A stretch of 64,000 nucleotides of DNA from Abelmoschus esculentus (taxonomy: Eukaryota; Streptophyta; Magnoliopsida; Malvales; Malvaceae). Positions 1 through 13,079 of this stretch are shown piece after piece. Every line of letters begins with the position of its first letter. Positions within the stretch are counted from its first letter, which is position 1. The notes under the pieces are model-generated. The model did not search any database. It saw nothing but the letters and a program-made list of their open reading frames with translations, and was not told where the DNA came from. The stretch spans positions 15,280,001-15,344,000 of the forward strand of contig JAUCBN010000004.1 of assembly GCA_035048815.1 (NCBI GenBank). Direction: 5' to 3'. The position numbers and the translations under genes are program-made.

Positions 1-863
1 GATGAGTTAGTTGAAGCGTCGCCCTTACCGATATGTGAGTATTGTGGCCGATATCACCTTGGAGTTTTTTTTCTTCAGAGGGATTATTACAGGTGTCGAG
101 AACTAGGACATATGGTGAAAGTTTACCCAGTCTTGGATGAGAGTGTGGTGGTCTAGTTTCTGAGAGTGGTTTCTTCACGACATGGTCAGAGGGTTGCTAG
201 AGGAAGAGCTAGGACGCAATCATCTTACCATGGTAGAGGACTTGTGAAATCCATCATTAGGGTTGACGGACGAGTTGTTGCTAGATAATTTATCTCTCAA
301 GTTAGGGATGACAACTTTGTTGTCAAAGAGATGTCAGGTAATCGTGTTCTATTTTAATTTTGGTTGTTGTTTGTTAGCTAGTAAATCTTTTATCGGGTGG
401 TAAGTTGACCTTGGTTGATCATGTGTGTAAGTAGAATCTTAAGTGAGTTGGGTTTTAATAATAGCTAGAGTTACACATTTTGCTAGAAAAAGTTCTTACT
501 CTAGATGGAGGTTGGGGAATGAGGGTAAAAATTCTCACAAACTTTTTATGATTACTCTCACTTATTAGTTTTTAGGTTATCCATTGTTTAGAGTACCGTT
601 AAAAGTACGAGGGATGAGGAGATTTGTGAGTGTAAAGTTGTAAAGCTTAGACTGTTCTGTCAAGTTGGTGCTTGGAACGTAGGATCTTTATCTCTCTCTC
701 TAAAAAAATAAAATAAAAAATGTTTATACTATGTTGTGTTAGCTAAAGGAGTTTGTCGTTGCAAGATGTTCTTAGTTTACAAGGTAGACGTGAGGGTTTA
801 GTGTTTTAGGCTTTGAGCTAGTGTGTGTTAAGGGTATGAAAATACCATCAGAGAGTGTGCAAC
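1..863 (+). mobile_element. Tekay/Del-type gypsy internal remnant, gag end
   Basis: Degenerate internal sequence of a Ty3/gypsy chromovirus. At 34-130 the translation still resembles the double zinc knuckle of Tekay/Del Gag: ICEYCGRYHLG, a one-base shift, then YYRCRELGHMVKVYP. Two knuckle cysteines have become tyrosine. After this no protease, RT, RNase H or integrase motif can be read, and stops are frequent in every frame. The sequence continues at 2188 once the inserted solo LTR is removed. The left part of the element lies outside the window. It is too decayed to code for anything. Confidence 0.6.
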
Positions 864-2182
864 TGATAAGTGCTTAAAATAGTTAATATTTTGTGCTTAA
901 TTACTCCTTGGTTTGATGAATATGTTACTGATCTTACTGTTTTTCGTGTCTTTTTGTGCAGGACTCTGAATCTAGAAACTGCAATTAAATAACTGATTTC
1001 TGAAGTTTTTTTTATTATTCTAGATCGAGTCTGGATTGGTGGGCATGAAATCTGACGTGGCACTTGGTCAGCAGCTTCTAGAAGATGACGTCAGCAAGCG
1101 CGTGATAGCATATCAGCATTCCAGATAGCTTATCAACCACATTTTGAATTTTAAATTTGAGATTTATCTTTTGTAATTTGAATTTAAATATTTTTAGAAT
1201 TATCTAGGATTTATCTTTTTATTTTAGGGTTTGTAAAAGGCTATAAATACCTACCTTGGGTAAGCCTAAAACTCATCTCTTCATTCCTCCTTTAATTCGA
1301 AAATCCTTGGGTTTCTTTCATCTCTTGTTTAAAGTTTTCTTTATTTATTTTTCTTGTTTTTATTTTTACTTTATTTTATTTTTATGTCGAGCAAAATTAT
1401 TTCCATAATTATGCTCGGCTAAGTTTTTATTAGCCAAGGGCTTAAGCAATGATTCGATTTAAACGTGAGGATTGAAAATGCATATCAATAACTCCGTTTG
1501 TTTTTATTTCTTTAAGTTTTCTTTTGAACTTATCTTTAAATCAAATTGATTTAAAAATTAAAGATTGACTTTGGTCAAGACTTTGATTTGATTATTTATG
1601 TGGGAGGAAAAATCGGTCATTGAAGCAATTCGACTTCCTGGGAACACATTAGCAAATTGATTGCTAAGAAGAAAACTAAGATTGGATCAAGTTATTATTG
1701 AAATAACATAATCCAAGTCGGTCTTAAGATTTAAATGATTTTATCTACAAACATAGAGTTGGTGGATTAATCCATGAAACCAATATCAAAGATAACACTT
1801 GGGTATTCGGTTTGAAAGATTTGCTTCAAAGATTGAACCTCCTTAAAGCTAAGTACCGACATAAAATCCCGAAGTGAAAATATTTTTCCGATGATCCGTT
1901 ATGATCGAGTTGAAGCGAAAGCCTAAGGCTAGTTCTTATTATATTTAAATCAATTTCTTTATTTAATTCTCTTCATTTACTTAGCTTTATTTTATTCAAC
2001 AACTCTCCCCTTTTAAAAAATTATTATTCGATCAACCTTCTTGGGTCACCAATCAAACAGAGCATAATTAGGAAGTTTCTAGTCCTTGTGGGATCGACCC
2101 TTACTTCTCCTTTACTATATTTAATTTCCTATTATTTATTTGAGAATACAGAATTTATTTTGACACTACACGACGCGTCTCA
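864..2182 (+). mobile_element. Solo LTR, gypsy-type, TSD GCAAC
   Basis: A 1319-bp insertion begins TGATAAGTGCTTAAAATAG and ends GCGTCTCA. It is flanked by direct repeats GCAAC at 859-863 and 2183-2187. The TGATAAGTGC start and the CCTTGTGGGATCGACCCTTAC segment near 2085-2105 resemble LTRs of the Athila/Tat side of Ty3/gypsy; the Athila LTRs later in the window start TGATGAGTGC. There is no internal region, so this is a solo LTR left by LTR-LTR recombination. A TATA-like CTATAAATAC lies near 1241-1250. Orientation is inferred from the TGATAAGTG start. Confidence 0.8.
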
Positions 2183-2187
2183 GCAAC

Positions 2188-3191
2188 CTTATCGTTGAAT
2201 CAAGGATAAATCTATGATGAGGGTAAGTATGAATGTGTCGTTAGTGGTTATCTCTTAATGACCTTGGATGGTTTGAGACGAGGGGTAACAATGAAAGATC
2301 GTTACTTGGCTCGTAAGACCTATGTTTTGTGATGGGTCGTAGCTTGGTGGGAGTCCTATAAGTTCGTTTTGGAAAATGGATACCATGTGAAGGTAGAGAA
2401 TGGGAGGATTGGCATAGAGTTAAAGGTTAATCAGCCAAGCGTAAAGTAGGTTATCTCCGGACGTAACAGGTTGTGTGAAGGCTACCGAAGTAACGCAATA
2501 GTATTGTGGGATCTATGATTATGTTGAGTGTAAATCAAGTATTGATAATAGATCTAAACATGGATAGAGAAACCATCAAAAGTTTGTGAGTTTTTTCAAG
2601 TGTGTCCTCATGTGCATGAATGAGATCGACCAAGAAAGTGGTTGAAAGGATAAGATCGAGCTTTGGAAATAGAGTTGTTAGTTTGACTGCTTAAGAGATG
2701 GTACTTAGGTGGGTATAGTTGTATATAGAGATAAAGAATATGGATGTTGGAGCCTCGTATGTCGCAAGTGGTAACCACTAATGGTGATGGCAAGTTCAGA
2801 TGAATCGAAATGTTAAGCCTTGTCTTGTCGAGTCAAGACCAGAGGGAGAGGTTGTTAGTTTGGGGTTTTGCATGATCAATAATATTTATAGGGGATGTGA
2901 CGGTAAGTTACATTCTTGGCATGCTTTGTGGTAACGGTATATCACTTCAGTTTGAAACGAGGTTAAGGTTTCTTAGAGGACATAAGTGGTGGTGGTTAGA
3001 TTATTGGAATCTTCGTGGGAGGTGTTGGTTTTAGGCAGTTCAGTGTTTAGTTTTGAAAAAAGGTGGTTGAAGGTGAAATCACACGAATCAAGTTGTTTTT
3101 AGAGGATTTGCATCTGGGTAAACCTATTGTGGTTACACCTCCTTACTCCTTTTAAATTTTGAGGACAAAATTTCTTTAAGGAGGGTAGAGT
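2188..3191 (+). mobile_element. Tekay/Del-type gypsy internal remnant, pol end and PPT
   Basis: Continuation of the decayed chromovirus. No RT or integrase motif is readable, so most of pol was deleted or the element was non-autonomous. The extreme 3' end is recognisable: around 3155-3196 the frame reads NFEDKISLRRVEL then a stop, like the chromovirus pol terminus, and the purine-rich AAGGAGGGTAGAG (3178-3190) is a polypurine tract directly before the LTR. Confidence 0.6.
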
Positions 3192-4257
3192 TGTAACGAC
3201 TCGATTCTTCCCCAGGCAACGTTAGGGTTTGACTTGAGTCTTGAACCGTCGTGATGGGTCAAATGTTCAAGTTAGTAGACTATGTTGGATCTTGGTTTTG
3301 TCTTGGTGGACTTTCACAAATTGGGACTTGATTGTTTGGACAACAAGGGAGACAATTGTTTTGAAAAGGGTAAAAACGTAATTACCTTTTAAAGGGTAGA
3401 AAAGGGGGTTGTAGATTTGGAAGAGAATGATCTCATTTTTTGTCTTTCTTTCATCTCCCCACTCTCTCATCTCCTTGCTCTTTGGTTATTCAAAGGTGAA
3501 TATCTTAATGGTTGGTGGAAGAGAGGATTGAAACTTGAAGCTAAAAGAAGAAGGATGAGCTGGGTTGCTTCTATAACTCGAGTTGGTTGCTTAAGGTTAG
3601 TATATTTCTGACTCTTATATTTCACGAGCCTCATATAATGATTACCTTGCTTGATTTTATGGTTATGGAATGCTAGTGTGTGTATGCATAACTTAGAACC
3701 TTAAAAATGGTAAAATTCGAACTAAGGGTTGCTATGGTACAAAATTGGGCCTTGTGTAGGTTATAGAATACTTTGGGAGGTTTAAAATGGTTTTTGGGTG
3801 ATGGAAGAGGTGTTCTTCAAGCTCCAGACATGTAAATTTAGGTTCGAATACCGATACAAGAGGTACCTATATCGATACTCGTGAGAGGAAAAATAGGGGT
3901 TTCAAGGAGGGCGTACCTATACGGCTCCTCATGTACCGATACCCTTGCATATTCAGAATTCTATAATCATTTTTGGGTACTGGTATGCTGTTGCGTATCA
4001 ATATCACAATTTCATTGAAGTCGAGTATCGGTACGGGTGACCTTCGTACCAGTATTGGGTTTCGATAAGCCAATTAGGTGTATTGCTACGGGTGAGAGGA
4101 AAATAATTAATTGGATCGAATGGGTTTAGGGTACCGATACTCGATGAACAAGTATAAATATCATTTAGGGGAGTATCGATAACCCATGTAGGCGTACCGA
4201 TACGCGTAGACCAATTTATCCAAGTTTTAACATTTGAGTTTGGAGGATCAATAAATT
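3192..4257 (+). repeat. 3' LTR of the Tekay/Del-type element, first part
   Basis: Begins TGTAACGACTCGATTC directly after the polypurine tract, the usual start of Tekay/Del LTRs. A short pyrimidine-rich leader (3430-3480) followed by AAGGTTAGTATATTTC, donor-like at 3593-3605, resembles the transcribed part of such LTRs. From 3840 to 4210 the sequence is packed with variants of a GTATCGATAC palindrome. The LTR is interrupted by another insertion and resumes at 7389. Its paired 5' LTR is outside the window. Confidence 0.65.
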
Positions 4258-4262
4258 GTGTT

Positions 4263-7200
4263 TGTAACACCCCCTTCCTGGCCTGGTAAAGAACCGGGTC
4301 GGAAAATGCTACGGTCGGAGGATTCGGTGATTCGATGACATTTTTTTCTTTTCGATAATTCAATTCGGTTTAATTATAATTATTAATGGTAAAAATCTCC
4401 TTATTAAGAGAAACATAATTACCTATGATGGTAACCCGTAGTTACTGAGAGATAAATAATTACCTATGGAGGTAATTGGAGTCGAACAATACCATGCTGA
4501 TTATTCAACAGAAACCATATTGAGAAAATACTCATTTCTCGGTCAATCAAGTTTGATCAAAAAAGGTATATTGAAACGCATGGGAGTTGTTTCGATACGA
4601 TGTTCATGACAGGTAATTCGTGAGACTGTTTCGGTACATTGCTTAATGGTTTCGATACACGAAGACCTACCAAAGGTCTTAAGGTTTGACCATAGTTATA
4701 TGTATCGATACACCTCTCGAGTCGTATCAAAACAGATATTGACAGATTCAAAACGTATCGAAACACCATCAAAACCATTTCGAAACCAGACAAATTTCCA
4801 GATTTTTCCCAGATGTTAAATAGGCCATATCAAAACGCCAAGAACCCATTCCGATACGCTTGATCTATAATGTCAAATCTAAGCTAATTTTTTTAATCAG
4901 TTCAACCTAGTAGATGAGATCCAATTCTCACAAAATTTTACCAGCAATCTATCTTAAGTACATTTTAACAATATACCTAGTTTCAAGGCATTTTGAATCC
5001 ATATACTAGGTTTTTAGCTTTTATACTCAATTATCAACACATCAAAGTACATAAATAGGACTCAACAAGACACTTTACCACCATTCTAGGAGTATATTCA
5101 GAATAGGCTTACTTTACCATTATATGTGACTTGTTAGGGCCTTGTAGAAAGGATCCATCTCTTCTCCAATGACTATAACCTGAAAGTGCATAAAAATGAA
5201 TGTATTAGGCATACATTGCCTAGTGAGATAGTCAATAATAATATCAATGTATAGAATGCATACAATAACATACGCTTATGCCATAACTTCAAATTAGGCC
5301 AATGTTTAATAATTCTTGATGATAGTTCAATATTGAATAACAATGATGCATATGTCATAACAATGAAGTCAATAAGTCGTTATAAACCCTTGGATCGATC
5401 AAGATAGTGGAGAAGCGAACTCCTACGCCTCACCAAGTCAATAAATAGTCTAATCCCTCCGCCTCGCCAAATATAGGTCGTAGCCCAAGGACGTAGTCCA
5501 CCCGTACCAATGAGCTCGTGAATCCTATGGCATGTCAATTGTATCCAATTTCCACTCGAATCCAGGGTTCAATACATTTATGCCAATAGACAATTTCCAA
5601 TGACATTATCCATAGTTCCCATAAATCAATAATAATGATTTTGACCCTTAGGTCTATGTCGATGAGTCCAATGATCCATATAACATGCTTGACCATTTAT
5701 ATATAATCAATGCTTCAATGACATATTCAATGATCAAAATTTCAATGATCCAATGCAACAATGATCTAATAAATAACAATATGTTAAATGAAGCTTACCA
5801 CAATACCCTACATGGGTCCAATGTCATATCCTTGCCATGGTCATGATTCATGTAAACAATAAATGATATAATGAAATGGGAAAATAATCTAACTTTCTCC
5901 CATGACTCAGCTACACTCACCTCGATACCAAGAGCCTTTACGGTTCTTGAATGACAACTTCTTTGCCCTTAGCTTGAATAGAAATCGATGTTGAATCTTT
6001 ATCGTAAACTAAAAGAAGACGAGTTTCTTATTCATATAGTGTATCAAAAGTAATCATTTACAATCAGATAAGCTTATGTATATATAAGCTTTAGTTAACC
6101 TAAGTTGTACAACTCCAACCAATTAAACAGAATCTTGATTCTTGATTCTTATTTACCTATACAGGTAACTACATGTATCAAACGAACCGAATATCTGAGT
6201 TGTCTACTTATACATGTAACTACATGTAACAAACGAACTGGATATCTGAATTGTTTACCTATACAGGTAAATACACGTAACAATCCTCTAGGACTTTAAC
6301 TAGACAAAAATCCATGGAAGTTGCCAATAACATATTTAACAACATATGTTCAATTTTTGAGCTTAAATAAGCCTTCAACCAATACAAATTTCATGGATTA
6401 AGCTTAGAATACATGAGTCTTAAATTTAACTTTTCAAGATTTTTCCTTGAAATTAATCATAAACTATCCATGGAATCCAACAATAGAATGAGGGTTTTAC
6501 TTACCAATTTCTTAGTTTCATTTTGGTGTCTTGAAAACAATCAAATATTAAGGATGGAATTGAGGTGTTTGGTGAAGCTTCAATAATGGAGGTGTGTGAT
6601 TAGGTTTAGCAACAAAGATGGAAAAAGATATAAAGGTTTTCTCTTAAGGTGACTCTCGATTTTATCTCTAAATGAGATCCAAGTCAATTTCCTTTAGCTA
6701 TAAATTCCTCCACTAACCGAGGGAGAGCTATGATGACTTGCCTTTCAATAAGCCAATAGGAAGGTTTCCTTCCTTATAAGGAAACTTATTTTATTATTGT
6801 TATTTTATTTTAATTATCATTTTCTCTTTTTCTTTTCTTCTATCTTTTCTTAATTCTATGTCATAATTTCATGAAAAAATTAGAACAACCCACGTGATCT
6901 CAGTCACCAAGGTCGTGATTAAGCATTTCAAAAAGGTAGAATTACGAGGGTAGTTCTTCAACTTTCCCAAAATTGTATTTTTTCCCTTAAATTTTTAATT
7001 CTTTATAATTTAGTCACTATCAAGAAACTTATCTTTACCGATATTGTATATTATTGACTTGCATACATTACCAAGGGTGCATAGCTACATTTATACAAGT
7101 TTTGAAAGAATTAACAACCTATCAATGAACAAGCTCAACAACCTAATTGCCTATAAGGTAACCAAACTATGTAACTATTTAACTACTAACTATCCATCCA

Positions 7201-7383
7201 ACAGTCACTAAACAACTTTTATTCTTTTCAATTAGGTTCTTAAGCCAAAATTAGACTTAATTAAAATTCCCTTACATAATTATTGAATTTAAAAAGGGTT
7301 TGGTACAATAGTTTCGATTTTTCGGTACAAAATTACGATCACCGAAACACAATTTTGACTAGACTGATTTTTGAGGTGTTAAA
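4263..7383. mobile_element. Solo LTR, Tekay/Del-like, nested, TSD GTGTT
   Basis: A 3121-bp insertion starts TGTAACACCCCC and ends GAGGTGTTAAA, a decayed form of the expected GGTGTTACA. Exact 5-bp direct repeats GTGTT lie at 4258-4262 and 7384-7388. The near-inverted termini TGTAACACC/GGTGTTA are typical of Tekay-type LTRs, but they leave orientation uncertain; the internal text suggests minus. No coding capacity was seen. It also carries TATCGATA-like motifs between 4565 and 4860. It sits inside the older LTR that starts at 3192. Confidence 0.75.
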
Positions 7384-7388
7384 GTGTT

Positions 7389-8213
7389 AATAGCCATGGT
7401 GGGTCCCTTTAGGCCTAAAATAAATATAAAAATTAAGAAATAAAATTTTTTATGCATATGACTTAGGAAGAGAAAAGTGAATAAAATACCTTGGTATGAC
7501 TTGATTTGGATATGTGAACTTATATGAGATATTTGTGTAATGTTTGATGATCATGAGAATGTTTTAACGAGATCCAGATACCCAAGATTGGCTTCCGAGG
7601 CTATGTGATTCTGAATCACTTGTATGTGAGAGTTTGAGGTTCGATGCTCTGTGACTCCGGACACACTCAAGATATGTGGGAGTGTGTGGTCTGATGCTTA
7701 ATGACTTCGTAAAAACTCAAGGTATGTGAGGGTGTGAGGTCTGATACTCGATGGCTCTAGACACACCCAAGGTATAAGAGAATGTGAGGTCCGAGGCTTA
7801 GTGACTCCGGGCACACTCACCTATGATACATATGTGATTTGATGGTTAAGAATGCATATGAAATTGCTATGAACTTACCATGCATATACCATTCGTTTAA
7901 GTGGTTATTATATCATGAATTTCTCTTCCACCATGTCTTATTGCATATATATATATATATATAATTATGAAGCCCTACTATGTACTGATGGGACACCAAC
8001 ATATTTACGAGGGTTTAGTTAATAGAATAAATCTAATGGGGGTTCTATAAGAGAGCTAATAGTTTAGAAATGATATACCTTAATTATTGGAAACGTGTCT
8101 TAGACAATTATTCAAGGGAGGGGTACTTGGTCTATATGAGCTAGTAACCCGAAGGCTAGGTGAACAAGGGTAAAGTAGAGCGATGTTGGCCAATAGGTAT
8201 TGTAGCTACCCTT
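7389..8213 (+). repeat. 3' LTR of the Tekay/Del-type element, continuation
   Basis: Resumes the interrupted LTR after the second GTGTT. It holds the tandem repeat at 7605-7820, a short (TA)n run near 7948-7964, and text of the kind found in the downstream half of such LTRs (GGGACACCAAC near 7990, CCGAAGGCTAGGTGAAC near 8150). The right limit is set where the sequence becomes featureless AT-rich DNA. It is a judgement, not a seen terminus. Confidence 0.45.
7605..7820 (+). repeat. ~50-bp tandem repeat inside LTR, about 4.4 copies
   Basis: Imperfect units of about 50 bp begin GTGACTCCGGACACACTCAA and end near GTCTGATGCT. Starts fall near 7605, 7651, 7701, 7751 and 7801, and the last unit is partial. 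Short tandem arrays of this kind occur in LTRs of Tekay/Del-type elements. Confidence 0.8.
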
Positions 8214-9160
8214 TTAAAATAAATTTAAATTGCTTTAAAAGTTTAAAAAGTTTATGAAAGTTTAGGATTTTTGAAATTGAAAAGATAATTTGAAAATTAG
8301 AAAATTGGGACTTAAAATAAGAATTTGGGAATTTGAAAAATTGAGAAATTAGGGTTTTAAAAGACCTAAATTTAAAAAATGATTTTTAAAATTGATTTTA
8401 AAATGACTATTCTCTTTTTATTTGAAAATAAAGCTTAAAATGATTTTGAAAATGAGGAACAATTAGAAAAAAAATTAAAAACTTTTTAGAAAATAATTTG
8501 AAAAGTTAGAAAAACAATGAAGTCTTCACCGATCACCTTGGTAGATCAAAAATCGTAAAATCAGAGATTTGAATAAAATTCGTTCCAAGAGTCGATTATA
8601 ATTAAAAATGGTGTTAGTATTTAAAATTACTTAAAATTGGTACCTTTAAAAATTATCAGTTATTTAATTATAAAATTTCTAAATTAAAACGACATTTAAA
8701 TTAAGATTTGTTTATGAATTCAAATATATTTCAAAAGTCTCGTTATTTGAAGGTAAACGCCCAAACTGTTACCACTATATATGGTATCGACTCCGTTACG
8801 ACCGAATAATCTAGAAATCACATTAGATAATTTAATTAGGTTTGAATATGCCATCTTGAACATGAAACAAATAATTACATTGAAAGAACATGACATCATA
8901 AAATAAATATAACAATCAAAAGCATATGATAAACAACAATAAAAAGCATATGACAATAATGGTTGTAAATAAATAAATAGGGCAAAGATTAATTTAAATA
9001 AAACAAAAGAAAAAACACTAAAATAAGGGAAATTACTGAAAAGGTCTAAAATGAAAAAAAAATCAAAATCGAAGGGATAAATTAAAAATAAAAAGGTTAA
9101 AGTCAAAATAGTAACCAAAATAAAACTAAGTGAAAGTTTCGAATCCAAAACAAAAAATTA
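8214..9160. other. AT-rich stretch without recognisable genes
   Basis: Dominated by A- and T-rich low-complexity runs such as AAATTGGGACTTAAAATAAG. The long reading frame on the minus strand at 8720-9148 translates to a Phe/Leu/Ile-rich string that follows base composition and has no domain signature. No LTR start was found that would link the flanks. Confidence 0.5.
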
Positions 9161-11499
9161 TTATTCGATTTTAGATCGGAATATAAAGGAAACGAGATCC
9201 AGGTGCCAAAAACGAAGAAAAAAGATTAAATTTAAAGTATTCAAAATCATTTGGGTAAAATCAAAATGTGTAAAAACCTGATTATTCAGACTAGAGACTA
9301 AAATGTAAAACAAAATGAAATATAAGGGACTGTGAAAGTCATAACAAAGATACGGAGGGATTCAAAATGCCATTAATCCAATTTTAAAGGTAAGGTCGAG
9401 TATATATGCCAAACAAATTTGAAGTTACCCCTTTTTCTTTAATTTTTTGCTTTGAAACCAATCAAAATGAGAGATTATTTTTCGTATATGTTTATATCAA
9501 AACCCAGAAAAGAACATGGACATTCTTCATGTTCATAAACAAAACCCAGAAAACCCCTTTATTTCTAGAAACGAGTTTGAAAACTCTTTTTTCCTTTGTT
9601 CTAAAACCAGAACCTGATCAAGACCTCTAACTTTTCCAAAATAAAAAATCAATAAATTTTTTTCTTGGTGAAATCGAAACAAAAAATCAATTTTTTTTTC
9701 TTTCTTTCAAAAACCTAGAAACGAGAAAGAAAAATTGTGTTCAAAAAATAAAAAAAAATAAGGATGGAAAAGAGCTCCTTCTTTTTCGACTCACCTTTCG
9801 AAAATACAATGATCGTAGGTTTATCGTCGACCAGAGAAAGGAGCAAAAGAGACGACGACTCAATAAAAAAAGGTAAGATAATCAACCATAGAATGTTTCT
9901 TTCATTTTTTATGCATGCAAACTGAAAAATGGGATTTGGATATCTTCAAATGTGCTTTCTGTTTTATTGATATATCTCGAAGAATCCTTAAATTTCTATT
10001 GGTTGTCTCTAAAATTCTTGGATTTATTCGTCTATTGCCTCTAGAATTCTTGTTTGTTAGTTGTAATTTTACTGAAATTGTTGGATTATTGGCCGAAATT
10101 CTCTTGCATTTCTGTTATTTTGGACTTGTACGATTTCTGACATACAATTTTGTTTTCTTGTGTGAAGTGTCTGTCGGAGAATGACCATCGAACGACGATT
10201 GGACAATGAAGGTGACGAAGAGTCAATCTGGGTGATTGAAGAGACGTGTGTGTCACACGAGCGTGTGAAGGAGCTAACGAGTCGCGCATGTGGATCTAGA
10301 ATTATCCTTGGTCTTTAATCTTGACCATTAGATCTAGATTAGATCCAACGACAGATAACTGATTGCGCATAAGATAGAAGGGAGTTAGGATTTTCTGTAG
10401 TTAGATATTCGATTTGGGCTAAAAAAAGGATAGTTGTAATTGTTATTTTTTGGGTAATAAATTGTATTTGGATTGATATAATAAAACCCAACTTTTATTT
10501 ATTAGGTTGTTTAATTAAATCTCTTTATTTAATATTTAGGTTTTATTTATATAATAATAATAATAAAAGGAAAACAAAATAGTAAAAAAATATATAAAAT
10601 ATATAATAAAATTAAATGAAAATATAAATAAAAGAAAATAGTAATATATATATATAATATTTTTGGATTTTTTTAAATATAAGATATATTTAAATATATG
10701 TATGTATATATTTTTTGTTCGTTATTAGAATTGAAATAAAAATTAAAACCAGGTTTAGACCCCGAATAAAATTAATTATTACATGTATAAATATCGTGTG
10801 CAAATACGTACGTTGTATAGATTGAGGGATTATAACTTTTATACCCGGGGACTATGTGTTAGAGTATGTCACTTATAACTCGACAGGCTATATGAACTCA
10901 AGTAGCACGGTAAACTGTGTTAAATTAAATAGGTAAGCTTGTTACGACATTCAATCTTCCTATATAACGTTGCCTTGAGTTAAGTATTTGAGAATTCTGG
11001 CTAAGGTAGGCTAGAAGATAAATCTTAGTTTAGAAGTCTTTTTGTGCACTCTTAACTATCTTATCATACATGATTGTGTTTATGATATTCATGAACTATG
11101 GTAGAGTGGAAATATACCACTGAGCTTTGTTAGCTCAATGTGAGAAACGTGGTGTTTTCCGTGCGCAGGGAACAAGTAGCTTTGGAAGAGCACATCGTGA
11201 ATGACTTTCCAACATCAGAGATATGAAAGAGTACAATACTTGACATTTTAGTTTGGACTTATTGTATTCATAGAACCTTACCACAAATCGAGTCTGTATC
11301 TTTATTTTGGATTTTATTTGATTCGGTGAATGTATTTTGAAAAGGATCTCCTATTTTATAAACTCTTTTATTTTATTTTGATTTACGTGTATTTATGAAA
11401 TGTGGCATCTTAGAGATTTCGAACACGTATTTTAAATTTTTTTTTTGATAAATCAAGTTTTAAGTGACCGAAATGTGATACTTCAATCGGAGTGTTACA
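9161..11499 (+). repeat. Tekay/Del-like LTR-derived sequence, 3' end GTGTTACA
   Basis: The segment ends TCAATCGGAGTGTTACA (11483-11499), the usual 3' terminus of Tekay/Del LTRs. At 11125-11170 it holds TACCACTGAGCTTTGTTAGC followed by GTGCGCAGGGAACAAG, which resembles the conserved stretch just inside that terminus. A pyrimidine-rich leader at 9420-9800 and a donor-like AGGTAAGAT at 9871 resemble the LTR transcript start. It may be the end of the LTR that begins at 3192, separated by further insertions, or part of a second LTR; the sequence alone does not settle this. Confidence 0.4.
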
Positions 11500-13079
11500 A
11501 TAAAATTTTATAAAAGAAAATAATCATGCGCCAATTTGCATATCAAAATCAAAAGTATGGATTAAATTTCATATCAAAGTCAAAATCATGGACCAAATTG
11601 CACCAAAAAAGTCGAACGCAAAGTTGCCTATTAAATCCAAAATCAAGGACCATAAGGCACATTAAACCCCAAAATTATATTTAAAAATAGTAAAAATATT
11701 TTAAAATGATGAAATATAAAAAATATAATAAGTTATAAGTTAACCAATAATAGAACACTTAAAAAATATTAATTATTTAAAAATTTAATAATTAACTATT
11801 TTTTAGTTATAAGATTACAATTAAAAACTAATATAATTAATTAATTTTTTAAACTAAATTTTTTTTTACGATAGGCCGTCGAACATTTCTGGCCAAACCA
11901 TTAATTTCTGAACAAACCATTAATAGTGTTTAATAATATTTGACTCTTGTTATATACTCATTCTTAAACTAAATAATACAATTAACCTATCATAAACATC
12001 TTTAACCAGTCTAAGACAACAGCAATCTCGATCCCATCTAAAATGATTGTATAATTAGCCTAAAAGAATTGGGCGTTAACGCATTATTTTCCTTAGCATC
12101 ATATTTTTTGGTCTAACCTCCACGATCAGGTTGATCTGCTGGTGATGGGGCGACAGTGGCAGCATGGGTAGAGGTGACGAACCGATCATTTGGTTTAGAT
12201 TTGTTTGAGTTAATTTAGTTCTAATTATAATTAGTTTAAATTGGATTCAAATTATTTAGGTCTAAGTTAAATTTTTGGTTTTAGTTCCAGTTTATAGTGA
12301 TTTTGATTCGAATATCAAGTTAAGTCGATTGATTTTTAGTTCGGTAATTTTTATGTTGATTAATTTCGAATTAAATCAATACCGGATTAGCAAGAGATCA
12401 ATCGGTTCCAACTGAGTTTTCAGGCTAAGTTAAGTTTTTACGCTCTATATAGTATGTATATATTTGTTTTTGTGTGTGAATTGTGCGTCAATTCACATCC
12501 TATATTTCTTTTTTTTATTTTAATATCTTTTCATTATTTAGAGTTGTCTTTAGTTCAAGTTTCTACGATTTGGGTGAAATCGGTTTGGGTCTATTTGGTT
12601 CAATTGAAAATCGTTTGGGATCTAGTTTTGGTTTAACTAAAATTTAGATCAATTTTGATTCAAATTGTTTCGGATCAAATTTTAATCATCATGTTCGGAT
12701 CAATTTTAGATCTTAATTAAAATAAATTGATTCAATTTTTGAATCAAGTTTATCAGGTCTGAGATGGATATTACATGAGTTGAGTTTTTTAATTTTTCTC
12801 TTTTCTGAATTTCTGAATGTTTAAATAATAATATATTTAATTGTAATTTTTTGTATACAAAATTGTCAAATCTATAATTCGAACTTATACTTCATTCAAT
12901 TTTTTAGTACCATTAGTTTTGACTATTTATATATAAGCCTATTACAAACAAATTATACTTTTAGCATTACACGTCATCAAATTAAAAATAAAGAGAATAA
13001 ATGGAAAAGCTGAAGTCCATTAATTCTTGATCCTCCATTCCCAGTCATTAAAACCGGTCTAAAAGTCCGTAGGGCGAGA
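11500..13079. other. Intergenic, AT-rich, 3' side of the PIN gene
   Basis: Contains three or four degenerate copies of an approximately 45-bp text such as ATCATGGACCAAATTGCA (11530-11660), then AT-rich DNA and a diffuse degenerate repeat rich in GATTCAAATT-like words (12180-12780). The part from about 12930 to 13079 is probably the 3' untranslated region of the PIN gene on the minus strand. No other gene was seen. Confidence 0.5.

Noticed and set aside
4004..4363. 119-codon minus-strand ORF
   Set aside because: Crosses the boundary of a nested LTR insertion and reads through repeated TATCGATA motifs; not a gene.
8720..9148. 142-codon minus-strand ORF
   Set aside because: Phe/Leu/Ile string matching AT-rich composition; hydrophobic but without organised membrane spans or family motifs.
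9406..10184. Two plus-strand ORFs (74 and 89 codons)
   Set aside because: Low-complexity Phe/Leu-rich translations inside LTR-like sequence; no homology I can name.
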